DNA from: an uncultured Paracoccaceae bacterium
GTDB taxonomy: Bacteria; Pseudomonadota; Alphaproteobacteria; Rhodobacterales; Rhodobacteraceae
DNA: 64,000 nt
Assembly: GCA_947500055.1 (NCBI GenBank)
Contig: CANMQO010000003.1
Span: 1 to 64,000 of the forward strand
Reading direction: 5' to 3'
Below the pieces are notes generated by a model. It searched no databases. It saw only the letters and a program-made list of their open reading frames with translations, and was not told where the DNA came from. The position numbers and the translations under genes are program-made. This document shows, in pieces, positions 29,855 through 40,989 of the stretch. The stretch's first letter is position 1. Each line of letters begins with the position of its first letter.

Positions 29855-30056
29855 GTGTGCAATTCCTTTTCGTTGCGGGTCCGTGATGCCAGACCCTTTT
29901 TTCACAACGGAAGCCCGGACCAAAAGGCGCCGGGCTGCGTCATATCAGGTAGTCGTCAAATCAAGGGCGCGACCCAAGACCGACAGATTGATTCCCTTGC
30001 GGAATGGCGCTGTTTAGGGGGCAATGAATAAATGGTCAATAGACGCCGCGCGACAC

Positions 30057-30111
30057 AAAGGATTTTCTCCAAAATCCTTTCATGCGGCATAATTTTCGTC
30101 CGAAAATTATG
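30057..30111. terminator. Two tandem perfect hairpins between rpsM and adk
   Basis: AAAGGATTTT-CTCC-AAAATCCTTT (30057-30080) and CATAATTTTCG-TC-CGAAAATTATG (30088-30111). Confidence 0.85.
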
Positions 30112-30116
30112 TGCGC

Positions 30117-30761
30117 CTAGCCCAACGCCCTGGCGATGCTTTCCGCAACCTCATCCATGCTGGCCAGCCCATCCACGGATTTCAGATCACCCTTGGCATA
30201 GTAATAGCCCACAAGCGGGCTGGTCTGCTTGTAATAGGCCATCAGCCGGGTACGCAGGCTTTCCTCATTATCGTCGGCACGTCGCTCAATCTGCGACGAC
30301 CCGCAATTGCTGCATTTGCCATCAGCAGGGATCGGCTTGGTGTTGTCATTATAGACCTCACCACAATCCTTGCAGGTGGCGCGGGCGGTGATGCGATCCA
30401 CCAACGCGTCATCATCAACCTGCATCTCGATCACACAATCGAGGTTTTCACCCATATCGAGCAGTAACCGCCCCAAGGCGTCTGCCTGCGCAAGAGTGCG
30501 CGGGAAGCCATCAAAAATATATCCACCGCCGGGATTATCGGACTCAAGTTGCTCACGGATCAGGCCGATGACAATCTCGTCTGTAACAAGATCACCGCGG
30601 TCCATGACCGCCGCAACCATCTTGCCCATCTCGGTGCCACTGGTGCGGGCCGCACGGAGCATGTCGCCCGTGCTCAACTGCACCATGTTGCGTTCGTCCA
30701 CCAGCTTGCGTGCCTGTGTCCCCTTACCCGCCCCTGGCGGTCCCAGCAGTATGATATTCAT
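30117..30761 (-). CDS. adk: Adenylate kinase
   Basis: [34 protein letters not shown]; zinc-type lid CKDCGEVYN...[18 protein letters not shown]. Confidence 0.98.
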   Translation of the reverse strand: MNIILLGPPGAGKGTQARKLVDERNMVQLSTGDMLRAARTSGTEMGKMVAAVMDRGDLVTDEIVIGLIREQLESDNPGGGYIFDGFPRTLAQADALGRLLLDMGENLDCVIEMQVDDDALVDRITARATCKDCGEVYNDNTKPIPADGKCSNCGSSQIERRADDNEESLRTRLMAYYKQTSPLVGYYYAKGDLKSVDGLASMDEVAESIARALG

Positions 30762-32119
30762 CTACGCGATGGTCCTTTACGTTTATTGGAGCCACGTTTG
30801 CCGCGTAGCTGAGATTTTTCAATCAGACCTTCGTACTGATGGGCCACAAGATGTGACTGGATTTGTTGGATCGTATCCATCCCCACCGACACAATAATCA
30901 GGATCGACGTGCCGCCAAAGTAGAACGGTATCGACAATTGAGCACGAATAATCTCGGGCATCAACGCCACAAGCGCCAGATAACCGGAACCCAGAACAAG
31001 GATACGGGTCACCACATAATCGAGATAGTCCTGCGTCTTCTTGCCGGGGCGGATACCGGGTACAAAACCATTCTGGTTTTTCAGGTTCTCGGCCACATCC
31101 TCGGTCTTGAACGCAACTTCACGCGTGTAGAAATACGTGAAAAAGATGATCATCCCGCCAAAGAAGATCAGATAAAGTGGCTGACCGGGGCCGAAATAGG
31201 CCAGCACCGTGGACATGATCGGGCTGGTGGACCCGCCACTGAACGTGCTGATCGTTGTGGGCAGCAGCAGCAGCGCCGAGGCAAAGATTGCCGGGATCAC
31301 ACCGGCCGGGTTCACCTTGATCGGCAGGTGGCTGGTGGAGCCGTCATAAACCTTCATGCCGCGCTGCTGGCGGGGGTATTGAATATGGATCTTGCGCAGG
31401 GAGCGCTCCATGAACACCACAAAGGTCAGCACGGCGATCACCATGATGATGATCCCGACGATAACCAGCGGGCTGATCGCGCCTGACCGGCCCTGCGACA
31501 GGAACTGCGCCATGGCAGCCGGGATTTCAGCGATGATGCCGACAAAGATGATCAATGAGATACCATTGCCGATACCGCGCGCCGTGATCTGTTCACCCAG
31601 CCACATCAGGAACATGGTGCCGCCAACGATTGTGACCATGCAGGCGATGCGGAAGAACATGCCGGGATCAGAGGCAAGACCGCCCGCCTCAAGGCTGACT
31701 GCAAGGCCATAAGCCTGTGCCGTGGCCAGCGCCACGGTGCCATAACGGGTATATTGGTTCAGTTTGCGGCGACCCTGCTCACCCTCTTTCTTGAGGTTTT
31801 TCAGCGGCTCCCACATCGATCCGAGCAGCTGCATCACGATCGAGGCCGAGATATAAGGCATGATCCCAAGGGCGAAAATCCCCATGCGGGACAAGGCGCC
31901 ACCGGTGAACATCGACAGGATACCACCGATGCCGGATTGGGCGTCTTCCATGAACTGGCGCAGGGCCAGACCGTCAATGCCGGGGATCGGGATATAGGTG
32001 CCAAGTCGGTAAACGATCAGCAATCCAACTGTGAAAAAAATGCGCTGGCGCAATTCAGTTGCTTTGCCAAAGGCGCTCCAACTGACATTGGCGGCCATTT
32101 GCTCTGCTGCAGAAGCCAT
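30758..32119 (-). CDS. secY: Protein translocase subunit SecY
   Basis: [57 protein letters not shown]. Confidence 0.98.
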   Translation of the reverse strand: MASAAEQMAANVSWSAFGKATELRQRIFFTVGLLIVYRLGTYIPIPGIDGLALRQFMEDAQSGIGGILSMFTGGALSRMGIFALGIMPYISASIVMQLLGSMWEPLKNLKKEGEQGRRKLNQYTRYGTVALATAQAYGLAVSLEAGGLASDPGMFFRIACMVTIVGGTMFLMWLGEQITARGIGNGISLIIFVGIIAEIPAAMAQFLSQGRSGAISPLVIVGIIIMVIAVLTFVVFMERSLRKIHIQYPRQQRGMKVYDGSTSHLPIKVNPAGVIPAIFASALLLLPTTISTFSGGSTSPIMSTVLAYFGPGQPLYLIFFGGMIIFFTYFYTREVAFKTEDVAENLKNQNGFVPGIRPGKKTQDYLDYVVTRILVLGSGYLALVALMPEIIRAQLSIPFYFGGTSILIIVSVGMDTIQQIQSHLVAHQYEGLIEKSQLRGKRGSNKRKGPSRR

Positions 32120-32225
32120 AAGGGGCCCTTTTTATGCTCAACGCCGCTGCGGGGTTCCCCGGTCAGCGGCGTTTTGGAAAACTCGAAGAGTTATGTAGGC
32201 GACCGGCTGGTCACCCACAAGGGTT

Positions 32226-32699
32226 TTACTCAGCCGCTGCCGGTGTTGTGACGGTCAATGTGCCGCCAGCCTTTTCCACCGCCTCGACAGCACCTTTTGA
32301 GGCACCTGTCACGGTGATCGTGGCCTTCGCCTTGAAATCACCTTTCGCCAGAACGCGGATACCGTCCTTCTTGCGGCGGACAAGACCGGATGCGACCAGC
32401 GCGTCTTCGGTGATCTCTGCCTTGGCATCCAGCTTTTTCTCGTCGATGAATTTCTGGATCAGACCCAGGTTGACGACAGCAAATGCCTTGCGGTTCGGCT
32501 TGTTAAAGCCACGCTTTGGCAGACGCTGGTAGAGTGGCATCTGGCCGCCCTCGTAGCCTTTGATCGCTACACCGGAACGTGATTTCTGACCTTTGATACC
32601 ACGACCACCGGTCTTACCCATGCCGGAACCCGGACCACGGCCAATACGCTTTTTACGCTGTGTGGCGCCTGGGTTGTCGGAAAGTTCATTCAGTTTCAT
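32226..32699 (-). CDS. rplO: 50S ribosomal protein L15
   Basis: [43 protein letters not shown]. Confidence 0.98.
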   Translation of the reverse strand: MKLNELSDNPGATQRKKRIGRGPGSGMGKTGGRGIKGQKSRSGVAIKGYEGGQMPLYQRLPKRGFNKPNRKAFAVVNLGLIQKFIDEKKLDAKAEITEDALVASGLVRRKKDGIRVLAKGDFKAKATITVTGASKGAVEAVEKAGGTLTVTTPAAAE

Positions 32700-33003
32700 G
32701 TCGCTTCTCCTTTTGCCGGAACTGGCCCCCAGCGACGGGAGTGGCCAAACACGGCGTTTCATACTGAGTCGGGGCACATACCTACCGACCAGCGGCGTAT
32801 AGACGGATGTTCAGAGTGGATCAAGTACCCGATAGAGAATGCAAAAGAATGGCCGCAAAGATGGCTCAGCCAATCCGAAACTTTCCGACCAAGATGCCTG
32901 TCGAATGGACATGATTAAAACTACCGCAAGTCTAACTTCCGGCGACTGCACCTCATCATACGCCCAATATCGAAGGTTGATATTGCAGTAACCACCTGAT
33001 TCA

Positions 33004-33939
33004 GTGACGCGTACACCCTTCGTCGCAAAACAGCCGATGGATCAAAAGGAACCAGCATTGAACCTCATTCGCATTCTTACCCTGCTCATTCTTATTGCGA
33101 CAGGGTACATCTGGTATGCTTACCCTTCGGCCGAGGTCAGGCTGAAACGACTGGCGGCGCGCAATCTGGCTTGTGGCGAAACAGGGCAACCTTGCCTGAT
33201 CGAAGTGGGGTCTTACAATGTGCTCTTGCCTCGCGGAAAGGGTCCGTTTCCTGCGGTTCTTTTCTTTCACGGTTCAGGTCTGAATGGTGCCAGCGTCATC
33301 GGATCACAGAAAATCGCAGAACCTCTGTTAAAAAGGGGATATGCCTTGATCGCCCCAACCGCGCTGGATGTTACATATGTTGGCGACAGGCGCGCAACCG
33401 GGTGGAATTGGGACGGGCAGCGCAATGATCGGGATGATTATCACTTCGTTCAGAATCTTCTGGATGATGCAATCGCGAGGTTTTCCCTTGATGAGGACAA
33501 ACTGATCGTTGCGGGGTATTCGAATGGCGCGACATTCGTGTGGTATCTGGCGTGCCAAGGCGTCGACGACCGGTTGCGGCACTTTGCCCCAATCGGTGGA
33601 ACACCGTCGCGCGGGCATCCTCTGTCATGTGCGGACATTCCACCCAATTTCCACCTTTTTCATACACATGGCCAAAACGACAGGGTTGTTCCCTTACAGG
33701 GAACCAGACCAACAACAAGGCGTGGATGGATGGGTGCATTGGAGGCGATCAGGTTTCTTAAGGCCGCTGCTGATTGTTCACAGGTAACCCGTGGGGATGC
33801 GCACGACGTGGCGCATTCAATCATGTGGCGTCAATGTCGGTCAGGAACGGAATTTCGTCTGGATGTGACCGATGATGGTCACGCGGTTCCCTTATCATGG
33901 GCAGATGATGCCGTTAGCTGGCATCAACAGCAGCGGTGA
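33004..33939 (+). CDS. Alpha/beta hydrolase, PHB depolymerase-like esterase
   Basis: FFHGSGLNGAS; AGYSNGATFVWYLACQ nucleophile elbow (GYSNG); C-terminal DGHAVPLSW. Confidence 0.8.
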   Translation: MTRTPFVAKQPMDQKEPALNLIRILTLLILIATGYIWYAYPSAEVRLKRLAARNLACGETGQPCLIEVGSYNVLLPRGKGPFPAVLFFHGSGLNGASVIGSQKIAEPLLKRGYALIAPTALDVTYVGDRRATGWNWDGQRNDRDDYHFVQNLLDDAIARFSLDEDKLIVAGYSNGATFVWYLACQGVDDRLRHFAPIGGTPSRGHPLSCADIPPNFHLFHTHGQNDRVVPLQGTRPTTRRGWMGALEAIRFLKAAADCSQVTRGDAHDVAHSIMWRQCRSGTEFRLDVTDDGHAVPLSWADDAVSWHQQQR

Positions 33940-33991
33940 CCAGCGCCCAATTGCGCACAACGAAAAGGGTTGTGAAACTACTGTGGCGAGA

Positions 33992-35692
33992 TCACCTCTC
34001 AGCGTCTCGCAAAGCCTGCACCATCTCCAGCGGGCAATCGAGGGTCCAGCGCAACCCGCCCGGATCGAAATCCAGATCAACCTCGGCATTCAGGCCCTGG
34101 CGGGCCATTGCCCCCAGCACGACGGAGCCAAATCCCTTCGACGTCGGCGGGGTGACTTCTGGCCCACCCTGCTCAATCCAGGAAATCTGCAAACGGTCCT
34201 CGCCGCCATCCGATTGGTTCACGGACCAGATGACATCCACCGTCCCCGTCTTCGTTGAAAGGGCCCCGTGCTTGCCCGCATTCGTCGCCAGTTCGTGAAC
34301 GGCCATGCCGATGGTCTGGGCGGCAGCCGGGATCAAATGGACGGTTGGGCCCGATAAATTGATGCGATCACCCAGCAATTCGCCAAAATGCGACAGTTGT
34401 GATCGGGCCAGATCATTTAGAGGAACCCAGCGCCACTTGTTATGAACCAATGTGTCATTGCTCGCCGACAGGGCCTCGATACGTTTGGAAAAATCCTGAA
34501 CAAAGGTTTTGGGGCTGTGAGTGGCCGTTTGACGGGCAATGGCACGGACAACCGCCAACAGGTTCTTTGAACGGTGATTGACCTCATGCATCAGCAGCCG
34601 GATCTGTTCATTGGCCTTCTCGGTGGCGGCGGCACTGGCTGCACTTTGACGGGCGCGGGCCGCAAGGCCCCAGGCAAGGGCTGTCAACAAAAGCGACAAC
34701 AAGATGCCAGCAGCGGCAATCACCTTTGGCCCCGATGAAAACGCTTCGGCCTCGAATGCGGGTTTTGAGGCGGTCTGCAAGGTCCAGACCCGGCCAAACA
34801 GGGGCAATTGCTGAACATGGCTGAACCGGCGACCCTCAATCGGCGCATCATCCAGGCTTGAAGACCGAAACAACAATGCCGCTGGGTCCGGCGCAGGGGC
34901 ATCATAAAGCGCGATATCCATCACGGTAAGAGGGGCGCCATCATTTGCTGAAAGCAGGCGGTTCATCAAATCACCCAATCGAAACACGCTGACAATCAGG
35001 CCGGTCGTGACGGCAGCAGTCTCTGCATTGACGCCAGCGGGGCGGTCGCCTGATACTGGAAGCATGACAAGGACACCCGCCTGCACGTCGCTATCCGCCG
35101 CGTCAGGTTCTTCCTGAACCAATGTGATCTTGGCCGTCATGCTGGCTTCGCCGGTCTCAATGGCACGATCCACGGCTGCGCGGCGCAATGCCTCCGAATA
35201 GATATCAAAACCAATGGCGCGCTGGTTTCGGGAATCAAGCGGCTCAAGATAGACAACCGGGACATAGAAATCTCGCGGCTCCGGCGGCCGGATGGCGAAT
35301 GCGGACCAGTCCGTGGCACGCATGTCCGCGACAAAAGCGGCGCGTTCCGCCGCGCCGCGCAGCACAGCGTTATAGCCAACCCCCTGAATGCCAGGGTAAT
35401 TCTCCTGCATGGCCTGACCGGTCACATAAGCCGCCCATTCAGCGCGGGTGACCTGATCCGAGGCATGAAACAGACCCACACCACCACGCAGAAACTGGCC
35501 ATAGGCCTGCATTGTCGTTCTGATATCGGCCTGCAGACCCTGACTCTCGCGCTCGAAACGCAACTGGCCCTGATGGGCAACACGGTTGCTTTCATAGCGC
35601 CAGGCCACAAAACTCGCCGTCAATGAGATGACAAGAACAAGAAGAACCGATCGCCAGTCCCTGAGAAACAGTATCTTTGCTGCGGTCTTCAT
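33992..35692 (-). CDS. CHASE-domain sensor histidine kinase of the HWE/HisKA_2 type
   Basis: CHASE-like YPGIQGVGYNAVLRG; HEVNHRSKNLLAVVRAIARQT H-box; VHELATNAGKHGALS N-box. Start trimmed to MKTAAK (35692). Confidence 0.87.
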   Translation of the reverse strand: MKTAAKILFLRDWRSVLLVLVISLTASFVAWRYESNRVAHQGQLRFERESQGLQADIRTTMQAYGQFLRGGVGLFHASDQVTRAEWAAYVTGQAMQENYPGIQGVGYNAVLRGAAERAAFVADMRATDWSAFAIRPPEPRDFYVPVVYLEPLDSRNQRAIGFDIYSEALRRAAVDRAIETGEASMTAKITLVQEEPDAADSDVQAGVLVMLPVSGDRPAGVNAETAAVTTGLIVSVFRLGDLMNRLLSANDGAPLTVMDIALYDAPAPDPAALLFRSSSLDDAPIEGRRFSHVQQLPLFGRVWTLQTASKPAFEAEAFSSGPKVIAAAGILLSLLLTALAWGLAARARQSAASAAATEKANEQIRLLMHEVNHRSKNLLAVVRAIARQTATHSPKTFVQDFSKRIEALSASNDTLVHNKWRWVPLNDLARSQLSHFGELLGDRINLSGPTVHLIPAAAQTIGMAVHELATNAGKHGALSTKTGTVDVIWSVNQSDGGEDRLQISWIEQGGPEVTPPTSKGFGSVVLGAMARQGLNAEVDLDFDPGGLRWTLDCPLEMVQALRDAER

Positions 35693-35861
35693 GTGCGAAA
35701 TGCGGCACCAATCCGGGTTGGAATTGGGACACTCTTGCACACAACCATATGGTGCGTACAGCGATAAAGCACACGCTGAATTGCGGTCGTCGATCTGGGA
35801 TGGCATGACGATCGGCGCAGGGCAAACTGCCGTTGACCGCCGGCTGGCCAACGGCAGTTGT

Positions 35862-36617
35862 TTAAACCAGACGGGTCGCCATGCCGCCATCAACCGCGAC
35901 CGGCGAGCCGGTCACGAAGCTTGCGCGATCCGACAAAAGGAACAAGGCGGATTGGGCAATCTCCTTTGGATCTGCCATGCGCTTCAAGGGATGCAAACCG
36001 GCAATAAACGCGTGCGTCTCAGGATCATCGCCAGCCATATCGGTCTTGGTACCACCCGGCAGAATGGTATTGATCCGAACACCATTTGCCGCGTGCTCTG
36101 ATGCCAATGATTGCGCCAATCCGATCAAACCTGCCTTGGACGCGGCATAGGCACCCATGCCGGGCATCCCGCCATTACTGAACCCAACAAAAGTTCCGGT
36201 GAACACGACGGATCCCCCGCCACGTTCCTCCATTGCCGGAATCTGAGCCTTCGCCGCAAAGAAAGCGCTGGTCAGGTTTGTGGCAAGAACAGAGTGCCAA
36301 TTTTCTGACTCCATATCCGGTATTGGCCCCATCTCACCCATAATGCCCGCGTTATTGAATGCGCCATCAAGACCGCCAAACTGCCGTTCCGCCAAAGCAA
36401 CAAGATCTTTGGAATAGGCCTCGTCTGTTACGTCGCCTGCAAGGTACACGGCACGCCCATTGCTTTGGGTTATCTGCCCGACGATCGTGTTTAGCCGGGT
36501 TGCGCGACGCGCACCCAGCACCACATTCGCCCCTTCGGCGGCAAACAGAAATGCGGCTGCAGCGCCAATTCCACTACTCGCCCCGGTGATGATAATTGTC
36601 TTGTCTCTTAGTTCCAT
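35862..36617 (-). CDS. SDR-family oxidoreductase
   Basis: IITGASSGIGAAAAFLFA, NNAGIMGE, YAASKAGLIGLAQSLA, C-terminal PVAVDGG. Confidence 0.95.
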   Translation of the reverse strand: MELRDKTIIITGASSGIGAAAAFLFAAEGANVVLGARRATRLNTIVGQITQSNGRAVYLAGDVTDEAYSKDLVALAERQFGGLDGAFNNAGIMGEMGPIPDMESENWHSVLATNLTSAFFAAKAQIPAMEERGGGSVVFTGTFVGFSNGGMPGMGAYAASKAGLIGLAQSLASEHAANGVRINTILPGGTKTDMAGDDPETHAFIAGLHPLKRMADPKEIAQSALFLLSDRASFVTGSPVAVDGGMATRLV

Positions 36618-36803
36618 GGTCATGCCTTTCAGTGTTTGCATGCCAATCAACTAGGGAAAGAGGAGAGGGCGACACGACCCGTTTCTTGCGCGTGTTGCGT
36701 AAGCGAAATTGAATAAGCAAGAAGCGGGTCGGGCGAACGTGATTGACCTGCAGCGCTTCATTCACCTTGATGCAACAATCGCCATGAGCGCTGAGCACAA
36801 GAA

Positions 36804-36831
36804 AAAGCCCCGCAGCAAGCTGCGGGGCTTT
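36804..36831 (-). terminator. Strong terminator downstream of rpmD
   Basis: AAAGCCCCGCAGCaaGCTGCGGGGCTTT; followed on the minus strand by TTCTTG after the T tract. Confidence 0.88.
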
Positions 36832-36870
36832 CTATTTCCTTTGGCAGGTCAAACTGCCAATGCAATGGTC

Positions 36871-37059
36871 CTACCCGCGCTCTTCGATGATCTCGACGAG
36901 GTGGGGAATGCTGTTGACCATGCCGCGCACCGATGGGGTATCTTCCAGCTCGCGGGTGCGGTTCATCTTGTTCAGGCCCAGGCCGACCAGCGTGGCGCGC
37001 TGTTTGGCGGGGCGGCGGATCGGGGAGCCGATCTGCTTGACGACGATTGTTTTTGCCAT
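36871..37059 (-). CDS. rpmD: 50S ribosomal protein L30
   Basis: [49 protein letters not shown]. Confidence 0.98.
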   Translation of the reverse strand: MAKTIVVKQIGSPIRRPAKQRATLVGLGLNKMNRTRELEDTPSVRGMVNSIPHLVEIIEERG

Positions 37060-37072
37060 CTGTCAGGTCTCC

Positions 37073-37648
37073 TTACGCGTCAGCTTCGGCAGGGGCGGCG
37101 GCTGGCGCCTCGTCCCGCTTGGGCAGAATATCCGCAACTTTCTTGCCACGACGCTGGGCCACATTACGTGGGCTTTGCGACTTGGTCAGACCGTTCATGG
37201 TCGCACGGATCATGTTATAGGGGTTCTGGGAACCGATGGACTTGGAAACCACGTCCTTCACACCCAGCATTTCAAATACGGCACGCATTGGACCACCGGC
37301 AATGATACCAGTACCTTCCGGGGCTGTGCGCATGACCACTTTACCGGCACCGTGGCGGCCTTCGATATCGTGGTGCAATGTCCGGCCATCGCGCAGGGCG
37401 ACACGGATCATCTGGCGCTTGGCCTGTTCGGTGGCCTTGCGGATCGCCTCAGGCACTTCCTTGGCCTTACCCTTGCCAAAGCCAACGCGACCTTTCTGGT
37501 CACCAACAACGACGAGGGCTGCAAAGCCAAAGCGCTTACCACCTTTGACAGTCTTGGAAACCCGGTTGATTGCGACCAGACGGTCGGCAAATTCAGGGGT
37601 CTGTTCTTCACGGTTGCGGCCGCGGCCGCGGTTTTCACGTTCTGCCAT
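37073..37648 (-). CDS. rpsE: 30S ribosomal protein S5
   Basis: [49 protein letters not shown]. Confidence 0.98.
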   Translation of the reverse strand: MAERENRGRGRNREEQTPEFADRLVAINRVSKTVKGGKRFGFAALVVVGDQKGRVGFGKGKAKEVPEAIRKATEQAKRQMIRVALRDGRTLHHDIEGRHGAGKVVMRTAPEGTGIIAGGPMRAVFEMLGVKDVVSKSIGSQNPYNMIRATMNGLTKSQSPRNVAQRRGKKVADILPKRDEAPAAAPAEADA

Positions 37649-37724
37649 TGATGGCGTCCTTTGTTTTGGTGCCCTTGGGGCGTTGTCCAATCGCGGTAGC
37701 GCGGCTGCGCCCCGGATCATCGAG

Positions 37725-37775
37725 GGTGGGTTTCACCCACCCTACAGGTTGTTGGTAGGGTGGGTGAAACCCACC
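37725..37775. repeat. Perfect 21-bp inverted repeat with 9-nt spacer between rpsE and rplR
   Basis: GGTGGGTTTCACCCACCCTAC aggttgttg GTAGGGTGGGTGAAACCCACC. Confidence 0.95.
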
Positions 37776-37782
37776 GCACCGA

Positions 37783-38148
37783 TTACAGTTTCAGACCACT
37801 TTCACGGGCAGCATCGGCCAAAGCCTTGATCTTGCCGTGAAAGAGGAAACCACCACGGTCGAAATACGCAACTTCGACGCCAGCTTTCTTGGCGCGTTCT
37901 GCGATAGCAACACCCACCTTTGTCGCGGCTTCGATGTTGTTTTTCCCGACCACGCCCAATGCCTTTTCGAGCGTTGAGGCCGAGGCCAGCGTGACCCCGT
38001 TCACATCGTCGATCAGCTGGACGCTGATGTTCTTGTTGGAACGGTGTACCGAAAGGCGGGCACGCCCCTGGTTTGCGGTCACCGCCCGCAGCTTGTTCCG
38101 AACGCGCATACGGCGCTTCAGAAACAGTTGTCTCTTGCTGTTTGCCAT
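37783..38148 (-). CDS. rplR: 50S ribosomal protein L18
   Basis: [37 protein letters not shown]. Confidence 0.98.
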   Translation of the reverse strand: MANSKRQLFLKRRMRVRNKLRAVTANQGRARLSVHRSNKNISVQLIDDVNGVTLASASTLEKALGVVGKNNIEAATKVGVAIAERAKKAGVEVAYFDRGGFLFHGKIKALADAARESGLKL

Positions 38149-38159
38149 AATGTTCGTCC

Positions 38160-38693
38160 TTACTTCTTCTTACCTTCTTTGCGGAAGATATATTCACCCT
38201 TGTACTTGATGCCCTTGCCCTTATAGGGCTCCGGCTTACGCCATTCGCGGATATTTGCCGCGACCTGGCCAACAAGCTGCTGGTCGATACCTTCCACGAG
38301 AATTTCCGTGGGCTTCGCAGATGTGACGGTCACACCTTCGGGCACTTCGAAGTTCACATCATGGCTATAGCCCAGGGACAGTTTCAAAGTGTTGCCCTGC
38401 ATCTGCGCGCGGTAACCCACACCAGACAGCTCAAGCTCTTTCTTGAAACCCTCGGACACACCCGTGGCCAGGTTCGCAACCATTGTGCGGCTCATGCCCC
38501 ACTGCTGGCGTGCGCGCTTGGATTTGCCACGTGGCTCCACCGAAACGGACTGGCCATCAACCGTAATGGTGACATCGTCAGTTGCGGTGAAGTTGCGGGT
38601 GCCCTTGGGGCCCTTCACTTCGATGGTCTGGCCGCTGACAGATGCAGATACACCTGCGGGCAGCTCAACCGGTTTCTTACCAATACGAGACAT
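38160..38693 (-). CDS. rplF: 50S ribosomal protein L6
   Basis: [15 protein letters not shown]...[16 protein letters not shown]. Confidence 0.98.
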   Translation of the reverse strand: MSRIGKKPVELPAGVSASVSGQTIEVKGPKGTRNFTATDDVTITVDGQSVSVEPRGKSKRARQQWGMSRTMVANLATGVSEGFKKELELSGVGYRAQMQGNTLKLSLGYSHDVNFEVPEGVTVTSAKPTEILVEGIDQQLVGQVAANIREWRKPEPYKGKGIKYKGEYIFRKEGKKK

Positions 38694-38704
38694 CTATGAT
38701 CTCC

Positions 38705-39097
38705 TTAGAATACGGTGCAAAGCACTTCGCCGCCAACATTGGCCGCCCGTGCGCTTGCATCCGACATCACACCCTGCGGGGTAGAGACAATCGACACACC
38801 CAGACCCTGACGGACCTGCGGGATGTCATTTGCGCCCATGTAAACGCGACGACCGGGCTTGGAGACCCGCTTGACTTCGCGAATGACAGGAGTGCCCTCG
38901 TGGTATTTCAGCTCGATGTTGAAAGCAGGATGGCCGTCTTTGCCGTCCTTCTTCTCATAGCCGCGGATGTAGCCTTCGTCAGACAGCACATCCAGAACCC
39001 AGCCACGCAGCTTGGAAGCCGGTGTTTCCACCGCCGCCTTGCCCCGCATCTGGCCGTTACGGATACGTGTGAGCATATCACCGATAGGATCGTTCAT
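38705..39097 (-). CDS. rpsH: 30S ribosomal protein S8
   Basis: [20 protein letters not shown]...[30 protein letters not shown]. Confidence 0.98.
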   Translation of the reverse strand: MNDPIGDMLTRIRNGQMRGKAAVETPASKLRGWVLDVLSDEGYIRGYEKKDGKDGHPAFNIELKYHEGTPVIREVKRVSKPGRRVYMGANDIPQVRQGLGVSIVSTPQGVMSDASARAANVGGEVLCTVF

Positions 39098-39109
39098 ATC
39101 AAATTCTCC

Positions 39110-39415
39110 TTACCAGCTTGACTTGACCATACCGGGGATTTCGCCATTGGAACCAAGGTTCCGCAGGGCGATCCGGCTGATCTTCAGTTTACGGTAATAG
39201 GCGTGTGGACGCCCGGTGAGCTGGCAACGGTTGTGCAAACGGGTGGCCGAGGAATTGCGGGGCAGTTTTGCCAATTCAAGGGATGCCTTGAACCGCTCTT
39301 CAACGGGCTTTTCACGGTCGTTGATAATCGCCTTCAGCGCGGCGCGCTTTTCAGCGTACTGGGCCACCAGCTTTTCACGCTTTTTCTCGCGTGCGATCAT
39401 GGATTTCTTAGCCAT
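39110..39415 (-). CDS. rpsN: 30S ribosomal protein S14
   Basis: [35 protein letters not shown]. Confidence 0.98.
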   Translation of the reverse strand: MAKKSMIAREKKREKLVAQYAEKRAALKAIINDREKPVEERFKASLELAKLPRNSSATRLHNRCQLTGRPHAYYRKLKISRIALRNLGSNGEIPGMVKSSW

Positions 39416-39435
39416 ATCTCTTTTCTCCCTAACGC

Positions 39436-39999
39436 TTAGCTGTTGAAGGGCATGTTGAAATGCTTCAACAGGCTCTTTGCTTCAGCGTCAGTGTTCGCTG
39501 TGGTGCAGATAACGATGTCCATGCCCCAGTTCTCATCGATCTTGTCGAAGTTGATCTCGGGGAACACCAGATGCTCTTTCAGGCCAGTGGCATAGTTGCC
39601 GCGACCGTCAAAGCTCTTGCCCGATACGCCGCGGAAGTCGCGGATACGGGGCATGGCAACGGTGATCAGACGGTCCAGGAATTCATACATCCGGTCGCCG
39701 CGCAGGGTGACCTTTGCACCCAATGGCATGTCTTCACGAACGCGGAAACCAGCAATGGATTTCTTGGCTTTCGTTGTCATGGCCTTCTGACCGGCGATGG
39801 TTGTCAGATCTTCCTGTGCGGATTTTGCCTTCTTGCTGTCACGGACAGCCTCGGCACCGCAGCCGATGTTCAGAACAATCTTGTCCAAACGGGGGATCTG
39901 CATGTCGTTCTTGTAACCGAACTCTTCTTTCATGGCGGCACGGATCGTGTCGGCATAAGAAGCCTTCAGGCGGGGGGTGTAGTTTGCAGCATCAAGCAT
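39436..39999 (-). CDS. rplE: 50S ribosomal protein L5
   Basis: [53 protein letters not shown]. Confidence 0.98.
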   Translation of the reverse strand: MLDAANYTPRLKASYADTIRAAMKEEFGYKNDMQIPRLDKIVLNIGCGAEAVRDSKKAKSAQEDLTTIAGQKAMTTKAKKSIAGFRVREDMPLGAKVTLRGDRMYEFLDRLITVAMPRIRDFRGVSGKSFDGRGNYATGLKEHLVFPEINFDKIDENWGMDIVICTTANTDAEAKSLLKHFNMPFNS

Positions 40000-40304
40000 C
40001 AGATCACATCCCCTGTTGTCTTGGCAAAACGGACCTTGTTGTCGCCATCCATGCGGAAGCCAACGCGGGAAGCCTTGCCGTTCTTGTCAACAATCGCCAG
40101 GTTGGACAGCTGGATCGGCATCGCCTTGGGGGTACGACCGCCCTGGGTTGCCTGCGACTGCTTCTGGTGGCGAATAGCAATGTTGACACCATCGACGACA
40201 GCTTTGCCTGCCTTTGGATCAACGGATGAAATCGTGCCCTTCTTGCCCTTGTCCTTACCGGCAAGAACGATGACCTCATCACCTTTACGGAGTTTCGCAG
40301 CCAT
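39999..40304 (-). CDS. rplX: 50S ribosomal protein L24
   Basis: [22 protein letters not shown] (KOW motif). Confidence 0.98.
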   Translation of the reverse strand: MAAKLRKGDEVIVLAGKDKGKKGTISSVDPKAGKAVVDGVNIAIRHQKQSQATQGGRTPKAMPIQLSNLAIVDKNGKASRVGFRMDGDNKVRFAKTTGDVI

Positions 40305-40306
40305 GG

Positions 40307-40675
40307 TTACAGCACCTCCGGAGCGAGCGAGATAATCTTCATGAAGTTCTTGGCGCGCAATTCGCGAACAACGGGTCCAAAGATACGTGTGCCGATCGGC
40401 TCACCGTTGTTGTTGAGGATGACAGCAGCATTGCTGTCAAAACGGATGGCTGTGCCATCTTCGCGACGAACTTCTTTTGCGGTGCGTACGACAACGGCCT
40501 TGCGGACATCGCCCTTTTTCACGCGACCACGTGGAATGGCTTCCTTGACCGACACGACGATAATGTCACCGACACTAGCGTAACGACGGTGGGAACCACC
40601 CAGAACCTTGATGCACTGAACACGGCGTGCGCCGCTATTGTCAGCAACATCCAGATTGGTCTGCATCTGGATCAT
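40307..40675 (-). CDS. rplN: 50S ribosomal protein L14
   Basis: [46 protein letters not shown]. Confidence 0.98.
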   Translation of the reverse strand: MIQMQTNLDVADNSGARRVQCIKVLGGSHRRYASVGDIIVVSVKEAIPRGRVKKGDVRKAVVVRTAKEVRREDGTAIRFDSNAAVILNNNGEPIGTRIFGPVVRELRAKNFMKIISLAPEVL

Positions 40676-40755
40676 TTGGTTTCCTTCCGACCTATGGGCA
40701 AGTCCCGATTTCCGTCCGGGGGCCCAGGGTTTCGATTAAACCGAGAGGGTACCGC

Positions 40756-40986
40756 TTAAGAAGCGATGACCTCCCAGCGTTTGGTTTTCGATTTTGGGGC
40801 ACATTCCTGAATGCGGACTGCGTCGCCAACGTTGAAAGCGTTGTTCTCATCGTGAGCACGATATTTCTTCGACTTACGAATGGTCTTCTGAAGCAGCGGG
40901 TGCTTATAGCGGCGCTCGACCGAAACAGTGACGGTCTGGGCGTTCTGGTTGCTTGTAACAACCCCGGCAAGGATACGCTTAGGCAT
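40756..40986 (-). CDS. rpsQ: 30S ribosomal protein S17
   Basis: [49 protein letters not shown]. Confidence 0.98.
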   Translation of the reverse strand: MPKRILAGVVTSNQNAQTVTVSVERRYKHPLLQKTIRKSKKYRAHDENNAFNVGDAVRIQECAPKSKTKRWEVIAS

Positions 40987-40989
40987 AGA

